A DNA stretch of 64,000 bases from Phocaeicola plebeius (lineage in GTDB: Bacteria; Bacteroidota; Bacteroidia; Bacteroidales; Bacteroidaceae), in NCBI GenBank assembly GCA_004558305.1, contig SFDG01000001.1, forward strand, positions 1-64,000, written 5' to 3'. This document shows positions 24,699 to 33,591 of this stretch, piece after piece. The notes under the pieces are model-generated. The model did no database searches and had not been told where the DNA came from. It saw nothing but the letters and a program-made list of their open reading frames with translations. How positions within the stretch are numbered: the first letter of the stretch is position 1; every line of letters begins with the position of its first letter. A program made the translations under genes and the position numbers.

Positions 24699-25661
24699 AT
24701 GATACTGAATATCGTTTTACTGGTCGTGGGATTGGTGCTGATTCTGAAAGGAGCCGATTTCCTGACCGATGGAGCTTCGGGACTGGCCCGTCGCTTCCGC
24801 ATCTCTCCACTGGTCATCGGACTGACGATTGTAGCCTTCGGCACTTCCGCTCCCGAACTGACCGTCAGCATGGTCTCCTCTTTCCACGGCAGTGCGGGGA
24901 TGGCCATCGGCAATGTGGTGGGCAGTAATCTCTTCAATACCTTGATGATTGTGGGAGTCACTTCGTTGGTGGCTCCTATCGTGGTGACCAAGGGAACACT
25001 GTCCAAGGAAATTCCGTTGTGCATTCTCTCGTGTCTGGTGCTGCTGGTCTGCGCCAATGATGTCGTGCTGGGAGCCGGACCGGTGAATATGCTGAGCCGG
25101 GCCGACGGACTGCTGCTTCTGTGCTTCTTTGCCATTTTCCTGAGTTATACCTTCGCCATTGCCCGTCCGTCGGAAAATGGCGAGGCGGAAACGCCTGACG
25201 CGCTGCTTCCGTTGTGGCGTTGCCTGGTCTATATCGTGGGCGGACTGGCTGCATTGGTGCTGGGCGGACAATGGTTTGTCGATGCTTCCACCGGTATCGC
25301 CCGTTCGTTGGGGGTGAGTGATGCGGTAATCGGCCTGACGCTCGTTGCCATGGGCACTTCGCTGCCCGAACTGGCTACTTCGGTCGTGGCGGCCTTGAAG
25401 AAGAATCCGGAAATGGCGGTGGGCAACGTCATCGGATCTAACCTGTTCAATGTCTTTTTCGTGCTGGGTGCCAGCGCGACCGTTGCCCCCTTGCCTTTGG
25501 GGGGAATCGGCAATTTCGACCTGTGTTACCTGCTGGGGGCCTGTGTGCTGCTGTTCTTTGCCGGTGCCTACTATCGGGAGCGGACCATTACCCGTCCCGA
25601 AGGAGGACTGTTGGTGGTGGCTTACTTGGTCTATACCGGCTATTTGATATACCAATTATGA
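24699..25661 (+). CDS. Calcium/sodium antiporter (CaCA family, YrbG-like)
   Basis: A 320-residue inner-membrane protein with about ten hydrophobic segments and the two alpha-repeats of cation/Ca2+ exchangers: GTSAPELTVS with GSNLFNTLMIVG in the first half, and GTSLPELATS with GSNLFNVFFVLG in the second. The acidic residues in these repeats bind the ion. It probably expels Ca2+ in exchange for Na+ or H+. It starts 9 bases after the preceding gene, and its stop overlaps the next start as ATGA. Confidence 0.93.
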   Translation: MILNIVLLVVGLVLILKGADFLTDGASGLARRFRISPLVIGLTIVAFGTSAPELTVSMVSSFHGSAGMAIGNVVGSNLFNTLMIVGVTSLVAPIVVTKGTLSKEIPLCILSCLVLLVCANDVVLGAGPVNMLSRADGLLLLCFFAIFLSYTFAIARPSENGEAETPDALLPLWRCLVYIVGGLAALVLGGQWFVDASTGIARSLGVSDAVIGLTLVAMGTSLPELATSVVAALKKNPEMAVGNVIGSNLFNVFFVLGASATVAPLPLGGIGNFDLCYLLGACVLLFFAGAYYRERTITRPEGGLLVVAYLVYTGYLIYQL

Positions 25662-27445
25662 CAACAATGATGAAAACATCCCGATGGGTCAAGATGGGCA
25701 TCGGAGCAGGAGCCGTAGTGTTGGTTTTCCTGTTCCTTCAGTCCCGTTATGCCTTCAATTATTTCTACGAGGAACAGTTTCGTATGTTCCGCTTCAGTGC
25801 CGACTATGCGGTGGCTGCCTTCCGTAAGGTAGGCGGTCCGGTGGAGTACGTGGCTTCCTTCTTCATTCAGTTCTTTGCCTTTCCCTATGTGGGAGCGGCT
25901 GTTTCCGCCTTGCTGTTCGGTGCCGTGGCGGGAGGTGTCCGTTGCGGTTTCCTCCGTTTGTCCGGTGGCAAGGAAATGCCCTTGGCCTACTGGCTTCCCG
26001 GTTTCTTCTTTCTCTGGGCCGAGGCCGATTTCAATCACCATTTCGAGGCCGGTCTGGCCTTCCTCGCTGTCGTCTGGCTGTTTGCCTTATGGGAACGGCT
26101 GTTTCCTCGGCGGAACAGATGGGCGGTGGCTGCTGCCGTACCGGTGGCATGGGGACTGTACTGGCTCGTCGGTCCGCTGGCTTTGCTGTGGGTAGTGGCG
26201 GTGGCATTGACCGGCCTGTGCCGCAAGGGGACGGCCCGCTGGCTGTTCCTGCTATTTCTGCCCGTTGCTTTGCTGGCTCCGTTGGTCGTGTATGCGGCCG
26301 ACCTGTCCGATGCTCCTTTGTCGGCATTGCTCACGGCTACGGCGTATTCCCATCCCTTGTCGCCCGACCCATGGTGGGAGAACGGTGCCGCCTTGACCTG
26401 GCTGGCCTGCCTCGGCATGGCCCTGCTCTTCCCCTTGTGTCCTAAGGGGCAGCGTCCGGCAGTGCGTTATGTGTCCTGGTCCGTGCAGACGTTGGTGGCC
26501 GGTGTGTTGTTCTGCCAGGTGGCCTTGCGGACCAACAATGAACGTAATTACGCCGTCAAGCTGCTCGACTACTATGCCTTTCACGGCCGTTGGACGGATC
26601 TCTTGGCGGCCCCTGGTTTCCGCCCTTCCGAAAATCTCCTGCATACCTGTTACCAGAACCTGGCCCTTGTCAAGATGGGCAAGCTGAGTGAGGTCTTGCT
26701 GCAGACGCCCCAACGGGGTACGCAAGGATTTTGGCCGGCCTGGAACAAGACGGCTCCCGTGTCGGCCTTGCTCAGCGATGTGGCCTATACGATGGGGAAT
26801 GTGGCTTTGTCGCAGGTACTGGCCTTCGAAGGACTGGTGGGCAGTGAACGGTCGGAAAATCCGCGCCTGCTGTTGCGCCTGGTCCAGACCAACCTGATTC
26901 AGGGAGCCTATCCGGTTGCGGCAAAATACATCGGTCTCCTTCGACAGACGTTTGCCTACCGGAAGGCGGCGGAACACTATGCCGCTTTTCTTTACGACGA
27001 TGCACGGGTAGAGGCGGATGACGAACTGGGACCCTTGCGCCGTTGCCTGTCGAAAACCGAGGGGCTGACCAATGTTGCCATGGCCCCTGTGGACCTCTTG
27101 CAGGTGATGCGGTCGAATCCTTCCTATCGTCCGGCTTTCGAGTATTTCGGAGCGTTTTGTCTGGTGGCGAAAGACCTGGCCAGCCTTCGGCTCATGCTGG
27201 ACGAGTTCCGCTCGGCACCGGCTCTTGTCCCGTTGCCGCGCCTGTACCAGGAAGCGGTCGTGGTGCTGCTCGAAGGGGAACCCGACCGGTGGGCCGACTA
27301 TGGGGTGGAGGAGGCGACCGCGAAACGCTTTGCGGAATTCCGGCAGCAGTTTATGGCGGCCCGGCGCAATCCGGCCCTGGCCGGTGCTCTTCGCTCGAAC
27401 TTTGGCCGTACTTATTGGTATTATATGATGCATTCAAAAAACTGA
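25658..27445 (+). CDS. Large membrane protein with helical C-terminal half (DUF6057-like)
   Basis: A 595-residue protein. The N-terminal half (to about 300) has many hydrophobic helices (for example AGAVVLVFLFLQSRYAF and ALAFLAVVWLFALW-like stretches), and the C-terminal half is soluble and helical in a TPR-like way (LLRLVQTNLIQGAYPVAAKYIGLL). I believe it belongs to the Bacteroidetes DUF6057 family, from memory. Function is unknown. ATG at 25658 (MTTMMKTSRWVKMG) overlaps the antiporter stop. It is followed after 5 bases by the CxxCH lipoprotein, and the two probably work together. Confidence 0.8.
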   Translation: MTTMMKTSRWVKMGIGAGAVVLVFLFLQSRYAFNYFYEEQFRMFRFSADYAVAAFRKVGGPVEYVASFFIQFFAFPYVGAAVSALLFGAVAGGVRCGFLRLSGGKEMPLAYWLPGFFFLWAEADFNHHFEAGLAFLAVVWLFALWERLFPRRNRWAVAAAVPVAWGLYWLVGPLALLWVVAVALTGLCRKGTARWLFLLFLPVALLAPLVVYAADLSDAPLSALLTATAYSHPLSPDPWWENGAALTWLACLGMALLFPLCPKGQRPAVRYVSWSVQTLVAGVLFCQVALRTNNERNYAVKLLDYYAFHGRWTDLLAAPGFRPSENLLHTCYQNLALVKMGKLSEVLLQTPQRGTQGFWPAWNKTAPVSALLSDVAYTMGNVALSQVLAFEGLVGSERSENPRLLLRLVQTNLIQGAYPVAAKYIGLLRQTFAYRKAAEHYAAFLYDDARVEADDELGPLRRCLSKTEGLTNVAMAPVDLLQVMRSNPSYRPAFEYFGAFCLVAKDLASLRLMLDEFRSAPALVPLPRLYQEAVVVLLEGEPDRWADYGVEEATAKRFAEFRQQFMAARRNPALAGALRSNFGRTYWYYMMHSKN

Positions 27446-27450
27446 AGGAT

Positions 27451-28896
27451 ATGAATAGAATGAGTAAAACAATCGGAGGGTGGTGTTCTGCCCTTTGCCT
27501 GCTGTCGGCATGCAGTGTGCAGGAACCTGTGGCCGATGTGCAGGCCGATGTCCTTCCTGCCTTGTTTCCCGACTACGTGGACGTGACGATTCCTGCCAAC
27601 ATTGCGCCCTTGCGCTTCCGTCTGTCAGAACCGGTGGACGAGGCACGGTTGGTGCTGGAGAGCTCGGCGGGTAAGTGGGTACTGGAGGCCGATGGCATGG
27701 ATTTCCTGATTCCCCGGAAGAAATGGAAAAAATGGTTGCAGGAGGCTCGGGGGGAAACGGTCCGGGTGAAGGTCATGACCTGTACAGACGGCCGATGGAC
27801 GGCCTACCGGTCATTCGGCTGGCACGTGTCGGCCGATGACCTGGACCCTTATCTGGTGTATCGGCTCGTGGAACCGGGGTATGAACTGTGGAACAAGATG
27901 GGCATCTACCAGCGCGACCTGACGGGGTTTGACGAGAAGGCACTGCTGGTCAACAGCCAGTTCGAGAATAATTGCATGAACTGTCATACGTTCAACCAGC
28001 GCAATCCTCGCCAGCTGTTGTTTCACATGCGTGCCAAGCTGGGGGGAACCTATTTCGTGACGGACGGACAGGTACGGAAAGTCAACGGCAAGTTGAGCGA
28101 CCGCATCCAGTCCCTGGTCTATCCCTACTGGCATCCTTCCGGGCGCTATGTGGCTTTTTCCACCAATACTACGCGCCAGGCTTTCCATCGCAGCGACCGC
28201 AATCGGGTGGAGGTGTACGACCTGGCCTCGGATGTGCTGGTGTATGACATCGAACGTCATGAGGCACTGACAGACAGTTGTACCGCCTCGCCGGCAGCTT
28301 TCGAAACTTTCCCGGCTTTCTCGCCCGACGGAGCCACTCTTTATTTCTGCAGTGCCGATACCTTTTCGATGCCGACGGCTTTCCGGGAGGTCCGCTACAG
28401 CCTGTGCTCCATTGGTTTCGATGCGGAGAAACGGACCTTTGTCCCGCCGGTAGATACCTTGTACAGCAGTGCGGCAGAAGGAGGCAGTGTCTCCTTCCCG
28501 CGCGTCTCGCCCGACGGCCGTTTTCTGGTGTATACCAAGGCCGGCTACGGCAACTTCTCGATTTGGCACAAGGATGCCGACCTCTACCTGTTGGACCTGC
28601 AGACCCGGCAGTCGCATCCGTTAGCGGCGGCCAACAGCGACGATGTGGAAAGTTATCACACGTGGAGCAGCAACAGCCGGTGGATGGTGTTCAGCAGCCG
28701 CCGGATGGACGGGCTGCACACGCGCCCCTACATTGTCCATATCGATTCGTTGGGTCAGGCTTCCAAACCTTTCCTTTTGCCTCAGGCCTCACCGGGGTTT
28801 TATGACAATTTCCGCTTCTCGTACAACCTTCCGGAACTGGTGGAGGGAGAAGTCGGCCTGAATCGTCAGCAGGTGCTGGAGGCGGCCCGGCAATAG
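27451..28896 (+). CDS. TolB-like (PD40/WD40-type) lipoprotein with one CxxCH haem motif
   Basis: A 481-residue exported protein: lipoprotein signal CLLSACS near the start, an N-terminal beta domain (about 40-145), then a CMNCH motif at 175-179 within ENNCMNCHTFNQRNPRQ, then beta-propeller repeats of PD40 type (YWHPSGRYVAFSTN, FPAFSPDGATLYFCS, FPRVSPDGRFLVYTKAG, HTWSSNSRWMVFSS). CxxCH normally marks covalent haem c attachment, which would make it a periplasmic c-type cytochrome with a propeller. It is the last gene of the pepD operon and its 3' end overlaps convergent menE by 31 bases. Confidence 0.85.
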   Translation: MNRMSKTIGGWCSALCLLSACSVQEPVADVQADVLPALFPDYVDVTIPANIAPLRFRLSEPVDEARLVLESSAGKWVLEADGMDFLIPRKKWKKWLQEARGETVRVKVMTCTDGRWTAYRSFGWHVSADDLDPYLVYRLVEPGYELWNKMGIYQRDLTGFDEKALLVNSQFENNCMNCHTFNQRNPRQLLFHMRAKLGGTYFVTDGQVRKVNGKLSDRIQSLVYPYWHPSGRYVAFSTNTTRQAFHRSDRNRVEVYDLASDVLVYDIERHEALTDSCTASPAAFETFPAFSPDGATLYFCSADTFSMPTAFREVRYSLCSIGFDAEKRTFVPPVDTLYSSAAEGGSVSFPRVSPDGRFLVYTKAGYGNFSIWHKDADLYLLDLQTRQSHPLAAANSDDVESYHTWSSNSRWMVFSSRRMDGLHTRPYIVHIDSLGQASKPFLLPQASPGFYDNFRFSYNLPELVEGEVGLNRQQVLEAARQ

Positions 28897-29945
28897 GCTT
28901 TCGCGGTGGCCCGGTCAGGTTTCCCGGTTTCCGTCAGCGGCAGCTGGCCGGTAAGGAAGACCTGCCGGGGCCGCCAGTAAGGGGGCAGCTGGGCAAAGGC
29001 TGTTGTTAGTTGTCCGTCCGATGGAAGGGTGTCTGTTTCTGCCAGCAGGACGATGCGCTCGCCGAACTTCGGGTCGGGCACGGAAGTGACAAGAAACGGG
29101 AAGGGCAGGAGCGGACGCAACAGGGCTTCCACTTGCTCGATCTGTACCTTCACGCCTCCTGTATTGATGGTGTTGTCCTTGCGCCCTAAGATGCGGAAAC
29201 GCCCTTGGTGGTCCAATTCGGCCAGGTCGTTGGTCACTAATGTTTCCGGACTGACGGCCGGTGCCTCAATGACCAGGGTCCCTTCTGCCGAGAGCCGGAG
29301 GCGGACGGTGTCGAACGGTGTGTACCATTCGGATGCTTCCGGACCGTTGAGCCGCCGCAAGGCAATGTGCGAAAGGGTTTCTGTCATGCCGTAGGTGCTC
29401 CATACGTGGTTGGGGAAGGTGGCCAGTTGTTCGGCCAAGGCCGTATCGATGGCTCCTCCTCCGATGATGAGGTGGCGCACCTGGCGTAATTTTTCTGCTT
29501 CGGCAGGTACCTGTAGGGTATTGTAGACCTGCATGGGAATCAGGGCGGCAAAGGTGGGCACCTCTTCGAGGCGGGCCAACGGATGGCCGCAGGGAGTCAC
29601 CGGCAACAGGTTCAGGCCGGCTACTGCCGCACGGACCACTACCATCTTTCCGGCGATGTACCGAAGCGGCATGCACAGTAAGGCGGAGTCTCCGCGTCGT
29701 AGGCCCAGGAAAGCGATGGTGAGCCGTGCGCTGTTCACCATCCGTCGCTTTTCTACCCATAGTTCTTTCGGTGTGCCGGTCGAACCGGAAGTGTGGACGC
29801 TCAATAGGTCGCCCGGCCCGTACCACTCGTTGAGAAAGTTGGCCAGTTCGGCCTCAAAACTATCCTCGCCATAGCAGCGGCGAAAGACAGCCGGCAGCGA
29901 AGCCCGTTCGGCTGCCGTATAGTTCTGTCCGTTGATGGTCATCAT
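28866..29945 (-). CDS. menE: o-Succinylbenzoate-CoA ligase MenE
   Basis: MenE activates o-succinylbenzoate with ATP and CoA in menaquinone synthesis. The 359-residue product is a short AMP-forming ligase: phosphate-loop SVHTSGSTGTPKELWV, PLRYIAGKM, STYGMTETLSH, the hinge region GRKDNTINTGGVKVQ and the C-terminal lysine segment TETGKPDRA. The start ATGATG at 29945 overlaps the menC stop. It is shorter than typical MenE at its N-terminus, as is usual in Bacteroidetes. Last gene of the men operon. Confidence 0.93.
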   Translation of the reverse strand: MMTINGQNYTAAERASLPAVFRRCYGEDSFEAELANFLNEWYGPGDLLSVHTSGSTGTPKELWVEKRRMVNSARLTIAFLGLRRGDSALLCMPLRYIAGKMVVVRAAVAGLNLLPVTPCGHPLARLEEVPTFAALIPMQVYNTLQVPAEAEKLRQVRHLIIGGGAIDTALAEQLATFPNHVWSTYGMTETLSHIALRRLNGPEASEWYTPFDTVRLRLSAEGTLVIEAPAVSPETLVTNDLAELDHQGRFRILGRKDNTINTGGVKVQIEQVEALLRPLLPFPFLVTSVPDPKFGERIVLLAETDTLPSDGQLTTAFAQLPPYWRPRQVFLTGQLPLTETGKPDRATAKAYCRAASSTC

Positions 29946-30967
29946 TTGTCGGTAAACCAAAGGCAGTCGCCTTCGATGTGAAGGGGGCTGTCCGTATTGT
30001 CTGTAAAAAGTTGTCCCGTTCCCAGTCCTTGCGGCAGGGTGGGCGAGAGGGTAGCGCACCATTGGGCAATGGCGTTCAGTCCCACGTTCGATTCCAGTGC
30101 GGAGGTCACCCACGACCCGATGCTCCGCTCGGCTGCCAAGTCAATCCATTCCTGCGAACCGCTCCATCCGCCGTGGAGGGAGGGTTTGAGGATGATGTAT
30201 TGCGGGCGGATGGTGTCGAGCAACCGTTCCTTTTCTTCCCGGCGGTGAATGCCGATCAGCTCCTCATCCAATGCAATCGGGAAGGGAGTATGGGCGCAGA
30301 GGGTGCGCATGGCCTCCCACTGTCCGGCCCGGATCGGCTGTTCGATGGAATGCAGGTGAAACGCATGCAGCTGTTCCAGCTTCTCCGGAGCTTCTTCCGG
30401 CGAAAAGGCCCCGTTGGCATCGACCCGCAGTTCGATTTGGGCAGGGCTGAAACGCTCCCGGATGTGGCGGAGCAGTTCCAGCTCCTTCCCGAAATCGATG
30501 GCTCCGATCTTGAGTTTGATGCACCGGAATCCTGTCTGCATCTTTTCCTCGATGCGGCGGTACATCTCCTCGAAATTCCCCATCCAGATCAGTCCGTTGA
30601 TGGGAATCCCTTCTTCTCCTCGGGCAAAGGGCGTGTCCCAGAACGCCAGGCTGCCCCTCTCGAAGTGGCGTACCGCCGTTTCCAGTCCGAACAGCATGGA
30701 AGGGTAGGGACGCAACGCCTCATAGTCGATGTGCCCCGTTTCCTCGAAAGCCTGGCAATGGTGATGCAGGAGGCTTTCATACTGGGGTAGGTCATCGCAG
30801 CTCAGACGGGGCAGGGGAGCACATTCCCCCACCCCGTAGCGTCCGGTACGAGGGTCTTCCACCCGCACGTACCAGACCTTCCGTGTCGTATAGATTCCTC
30901 GCGATGTCCCTGCCGGTTGCTTGAAGTGGAGGGTTCGCGGAAGAAGAGTTGTCTTTACTGGTTTCAT
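29942..30967 (-). CDS. menC: o-Succinylbenzoate synthase MenC
   Basis: A 341-residue enolase-superfamily enzyme that dehydrates SHCHC to o-succinylbenzoate. The barrel motifs are KLKIGAIDF (catalytic Lys), LRVDANGAF (metal Asp), HSIEQPI (metal Glu), IALDEELIG (metal Asp/Glu) and IILKPSLHGG (second Lys). It lies 13 bases downstream of the PNGase gene and overlaps menE by ATGA. Confidence 0.95.
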   Translation of the reverse strand: MKPVKTTLLPRTLHFKQPAGTSRGIYTTRKVWYVRVEDPRTGRYGVGECAPLPRLSCDDLPQYESLLHHHCQAFEETGHIDYEALRPYPSMLFGLETAVRHFERGSLAFWDTPFARGEEGIPINGLIWMGNFEEMYRRIEEKMQTGFRCIKLKIGAIDFGKELELLRHIRERFSPAQIELRVDANGAFSPEEAPEKLEQLHAFHLHSIEQPIRAGQWEAMRTLCAHTPFPIALDEELIGIHRREEKERLLDTIRPQYIILKPSLHGGWSGSQEWIDLAAERSIGSWVTSALESNVGLNAIAQWCATLSPTLPQGLGTGQLFTDNTDSPLHIEGDCLWFTDK

Positions 30968-30980
30968 CCTTGTTGGCCGT

Positions 30981-32669
30981 TTAGTAGAGCAGTGTCCCTG
31001 AAATGCACCAGTAGCTGAGACTGCCTCCTTCGGGTGCGCCCTGCGGAATCTTCACCGTCACGGTGTGCTCTCCTGCCTGAAGGTCGCCGACATAAATGTA
31101 CTCCGGGTTCGTGACCGTTCCCGGACACCAGTTCGAGCGGCTCAGGTCGGACGAACTCAGTCCGTTCGAGAAATTCCCCGAGCAAGGGTTCCAGTTGCGG
31201 TAGGTGCCGCAGTCGTCGCGCCAGGGGATGAAGCTGATGACTTTCTGGCCGTCCATGCAGATGGTGTTCACCTTCTGGTTGAATTCGTCGCCGCCGCCCC
31301 AGCCGCCGTGGCCGGTCGTGAGATAGTAGAGGCGGGCATCCTTGACGTCCTCCTTCAGGGTGAATTTCACCTGCAGCGAGTCATTGCCCAGGAAGGCGGG
31401 GTATTCTTGTCCTGCCTGTTCCATGTAGTTGACCGTATTGAACAGCGGCAGTGCGTTCAGCACCTTTCCTTTCTCGTTCGGGTAATACTTCAGTTTCACG
31501 GTCACTTTGTGACCCTTCGCATCCCAGTTGCCGATGTAGGCCCCGATCCAGGTTTCTCCCTTCAAGTGCTCGGCCAGGGCCGTCACTTCGGTCTTGTAGA
31601 GGACCGAGTCGCTCCATTCCTGTCCGGGAACGCGGTTGTGGTTGTACTGGCGTACACCGAAGCCGGTGAAGAAGCGCATCAGTTCGACGGGCACATCGTA
31701 GCCCGGTGTGGAGATGAGGCCCGGATAGTTCTTGTCGCCCGACTGGAAGCCCGGCACGCTTTTCAGGTCTTTCAAGGCATCGATGAACGACTGTGCCTTG
31801 CCTGTCGGAATGGTGAAGACTGAGCCGGTACGGTCGTAGGCATCGCCGTCGGAATACTGGACCACTTCCACGAAAATGGCCCGGTCGTCCACTTTCTCCG
31901 GCAGTTTCACTTTCTTCAGGACGACGGTACCTCCGGCCGCTGGATACACTACCTCCTCTTTCAGGTCGCCTTCCAGCTTGGCACCGTTGAAGCAGATGGT
32001 CTGCTGGTCGAAGACGGGTACGGACACTACGTAGCAGTTGTTGATGGCATACTGGTAGTTGTCGTTGTCAAGGAGATGCCCCCAGTCGGTCGGCAACAGG
32101 TTGCCGGTCGGTTTCATGGCACGGATTTCCGTGGCTTCCTGTACCGAATCGCCGTTGCGGACCACGCGCAACACCAGTCCGTCGGGCACACCCACGTTGG
32201 CCTGTGGCGTTCCGCGGAAAGCCAGGTCGTTGGTGTACCAGACGTCGATGGTGTTCGAACGCAGGATGGTGCGTACAATCTTGCAGTGCAGGCCCAGGTA
32301 CGTGTCTTCGCCCACTTCCTGGAACCCTGCGCCGTATTCGAAGGGAGTGACCGATGCGATGACCTCTCCGTTGGGCAGAATCGCTTGCTTGTAGCTGCAG
32401 CGGCGGCTGAAGTCGATGTAGTTGCATTGTTGCAGTTCGCCCGCAGCCGGTTGGCCGGCACCGGGTCCCTCCTTGGGACGCGCCGCTTCGATTTTCACCT
32501 GGTCGCCCGTCACGCTCATCATCATGCCGCCCGGGCGTACCTTATTCTTATAGACCGATTGGTAGATCACTTCAATGCCGGTCGCCTTTTTCAGCTTCTT
32601 GGCATAATTCTGTGCTTCTGCCCCTGCGATGGTAGCGAGGCAAAGCATTGTCAGAAACATTTTTTTCAT
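30981..32669 (-). CDS. Exported PNGase F-type peptide-N-glycosidase with N-terminal extra domain
   Basis: PNGase F enzymes release N-glycans from glycoproteins by cleaving the Asn-glycan amide bond. The 562-residue product has a signal peptide (MFLTMLCLATIAGAEA), an N-terminal domain about 25-190 (ATGIEVIYQSVYKNK) resembling the bowl-like domain of PNGase F-II, then the two jelly-roll halves: FVEVVQYSDGDAYDRTGSVF in the first and TTGHGGWGGGDEFNQ, WRDDCGTYRNWNPCSGNF and SNWCPGT in the second. It lies between menB (43 bases) and menC (13 bases) in the same direction with no visible promoter or terminator, so it seems to be transcribed with the men genes. Confidence 0.9.
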   Translation of the reverse strand: MKKMFLTMLCLATIAGAEAQNYAKKLKKATGIEVIYQSVYKNKVRPGGMMMSVTGDQVKIEAARPKEGPGAGQPAAGELQQCNYIDFSRRCSYKQAILPNGEVIASVTPFEYGAGFQEVGEDTYLGLHCKIVRTILRSNTIDVWYTNDLAFRGTPQANVGVPDGLVLRVVRNGDSVQEATEIRAMKPTGNLLPTDWGHLLDNDNYQYAINNCYVVSVPVFDQQTICFNGAKLEGDLKEEVVYPAAGGTVVLKKVKLPEKVDDRAIFVEVVQYSDGDAYDRTGSVFTIPTGKAQSFIDALKDLKSVPGFQSGDKNYPGLISTPGYDVPVELMRFFTGFGVRQYNHNRVPGQEWSDSVLYKTEVTALAEHLKGETWIGAYIGNWDAKGHKVTVKLKYYPNEKGKVLNALPLFNTVNYMEQAGQEYPAFLGNDSLQVKFTLKEDVKDARLYYLTTGHGGWGGGDEFNQKVNTICMDGQKVISFIPWRDDCGTYRNWNPCSGNFSNGLSSSDLSRSNWCPGTVTNPEYIYVGDLQAGEHTVTVKIPQGAPEGGSLSYWCISGTLLY

Positions 32670-32712
32670 ACACTGTGTTTTTTTGATAGTTAAGGGCTTT
32701 TTGGGGTTGATT

Positions 32713-33534
32713 CTAAGGGAATTTCGGGTATTGGCTCCAGTCCGGCTTGCGCTTTTCGAGGAAAGCCTTTCCGCCCTCCTGCGCCTCCTCCGTCATGTAG
32801 TATAGCAGGGTGGCGTCGCCTGCCAGTTCCTGAATGCCCGCCTGTCCGTCCAGCTCGGCATTCAGTCCGGCCTTGATCATGCGCAGGGCCAGCGGACTGT
32901 GCTGCATCATGGTTTCTGCCCATTCCACCACCTCGTCTTCCAGCCGGTCGAAGGGGACCACCTTGTTCACCAGTCCCATCTCCAGTGCTTCCTGGGCCGA
33001 GTATTGGCGGCAGAGGAACCAGATTTCACGGGCCTTCTTCTGGCCGACGATACGGGCCAGGTACGACGAGCCGAAGCCGGCATCGAAGCTCCCCACTCTC
33101 GGACCGGTCTGGCCGAAGATGGCGTTCTCGGAAGCGATGGTCAGGTCGCACACCACGTGCAAGACATGGCCGCCCCCGATGGCATAGCCGTTCACCATCG
33201 CAATCACCGGCTTCGGGATGGAGCGGATTTGTTTCTGCACATCGAGCACATTCAGTCGGGGGACCCCGTCCGTACCGATGTAGCCGCCGTGGCCTTTCAC
33301 GTGCATATCGCCGCCGCTGCAGAACGCCTTGTCGCCTGCTCCCGTCAGCACCACCACGTTGATGTCCTGGCACTCGCGGCAATAAAGCAGCGCATCGCTG
33401 ATTTCGGCAGTGGTGGTCGGCGTAAACGCATTGCGGTAACGCGGCCGGTTGATGGTTATCTTGGCAATGCCGTTGTAATAGTCAAAAAGAATATCCTGGT
33501 ATTCTTTGATGCATGTCCATTCTCTTTTTTCCAT
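32713..33534 (-). CDS. menB: 1,4-Dihydroxy-2-naphthoyl-CoA synthase MenB
   Basis: A 273-residue crotonase-fold enzyme closing the naphthoate ring. Seen are [34 protein letters not shown] (oxyanion-hole and acyl-CoA region), [39 protein letters not shown] and the C-terminal substrate segment. Length and motifs match the family. It lies 57 bases after menD and upstream of the PNGase gene. Confidence 0.97.
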   Translation of the reverse strand: MEKREWTCIKEYQDILFDYYNGIAKITINRPRYRNAFTPTTTAEISDALLYCRECQDINVVVLTGAGDKAFCSGGDMHVKGHGGYIGTDGVPRLNVLDVQKQIRSIPKPVIAMVNGYAIGGGHVLHVVCDLTIASENAIFGQTGPRVGSFDAGFGSSYLARIVGQKKAREIWFLCRQYSAQEALEMGLVNKVVPFDRLEDEVVEWAETMMQHSPLALRMIKAGLNAELDGQAGIQELAGDATLLYYMTEEAQEGGKAFLEKRKPDWSQYPKFP

Positions 33535-33591
33535 GGTTCTATTGGATTGTTCTCTATGGTTGGTTCATTGGTTGTTGTACAAAAATCGGTC

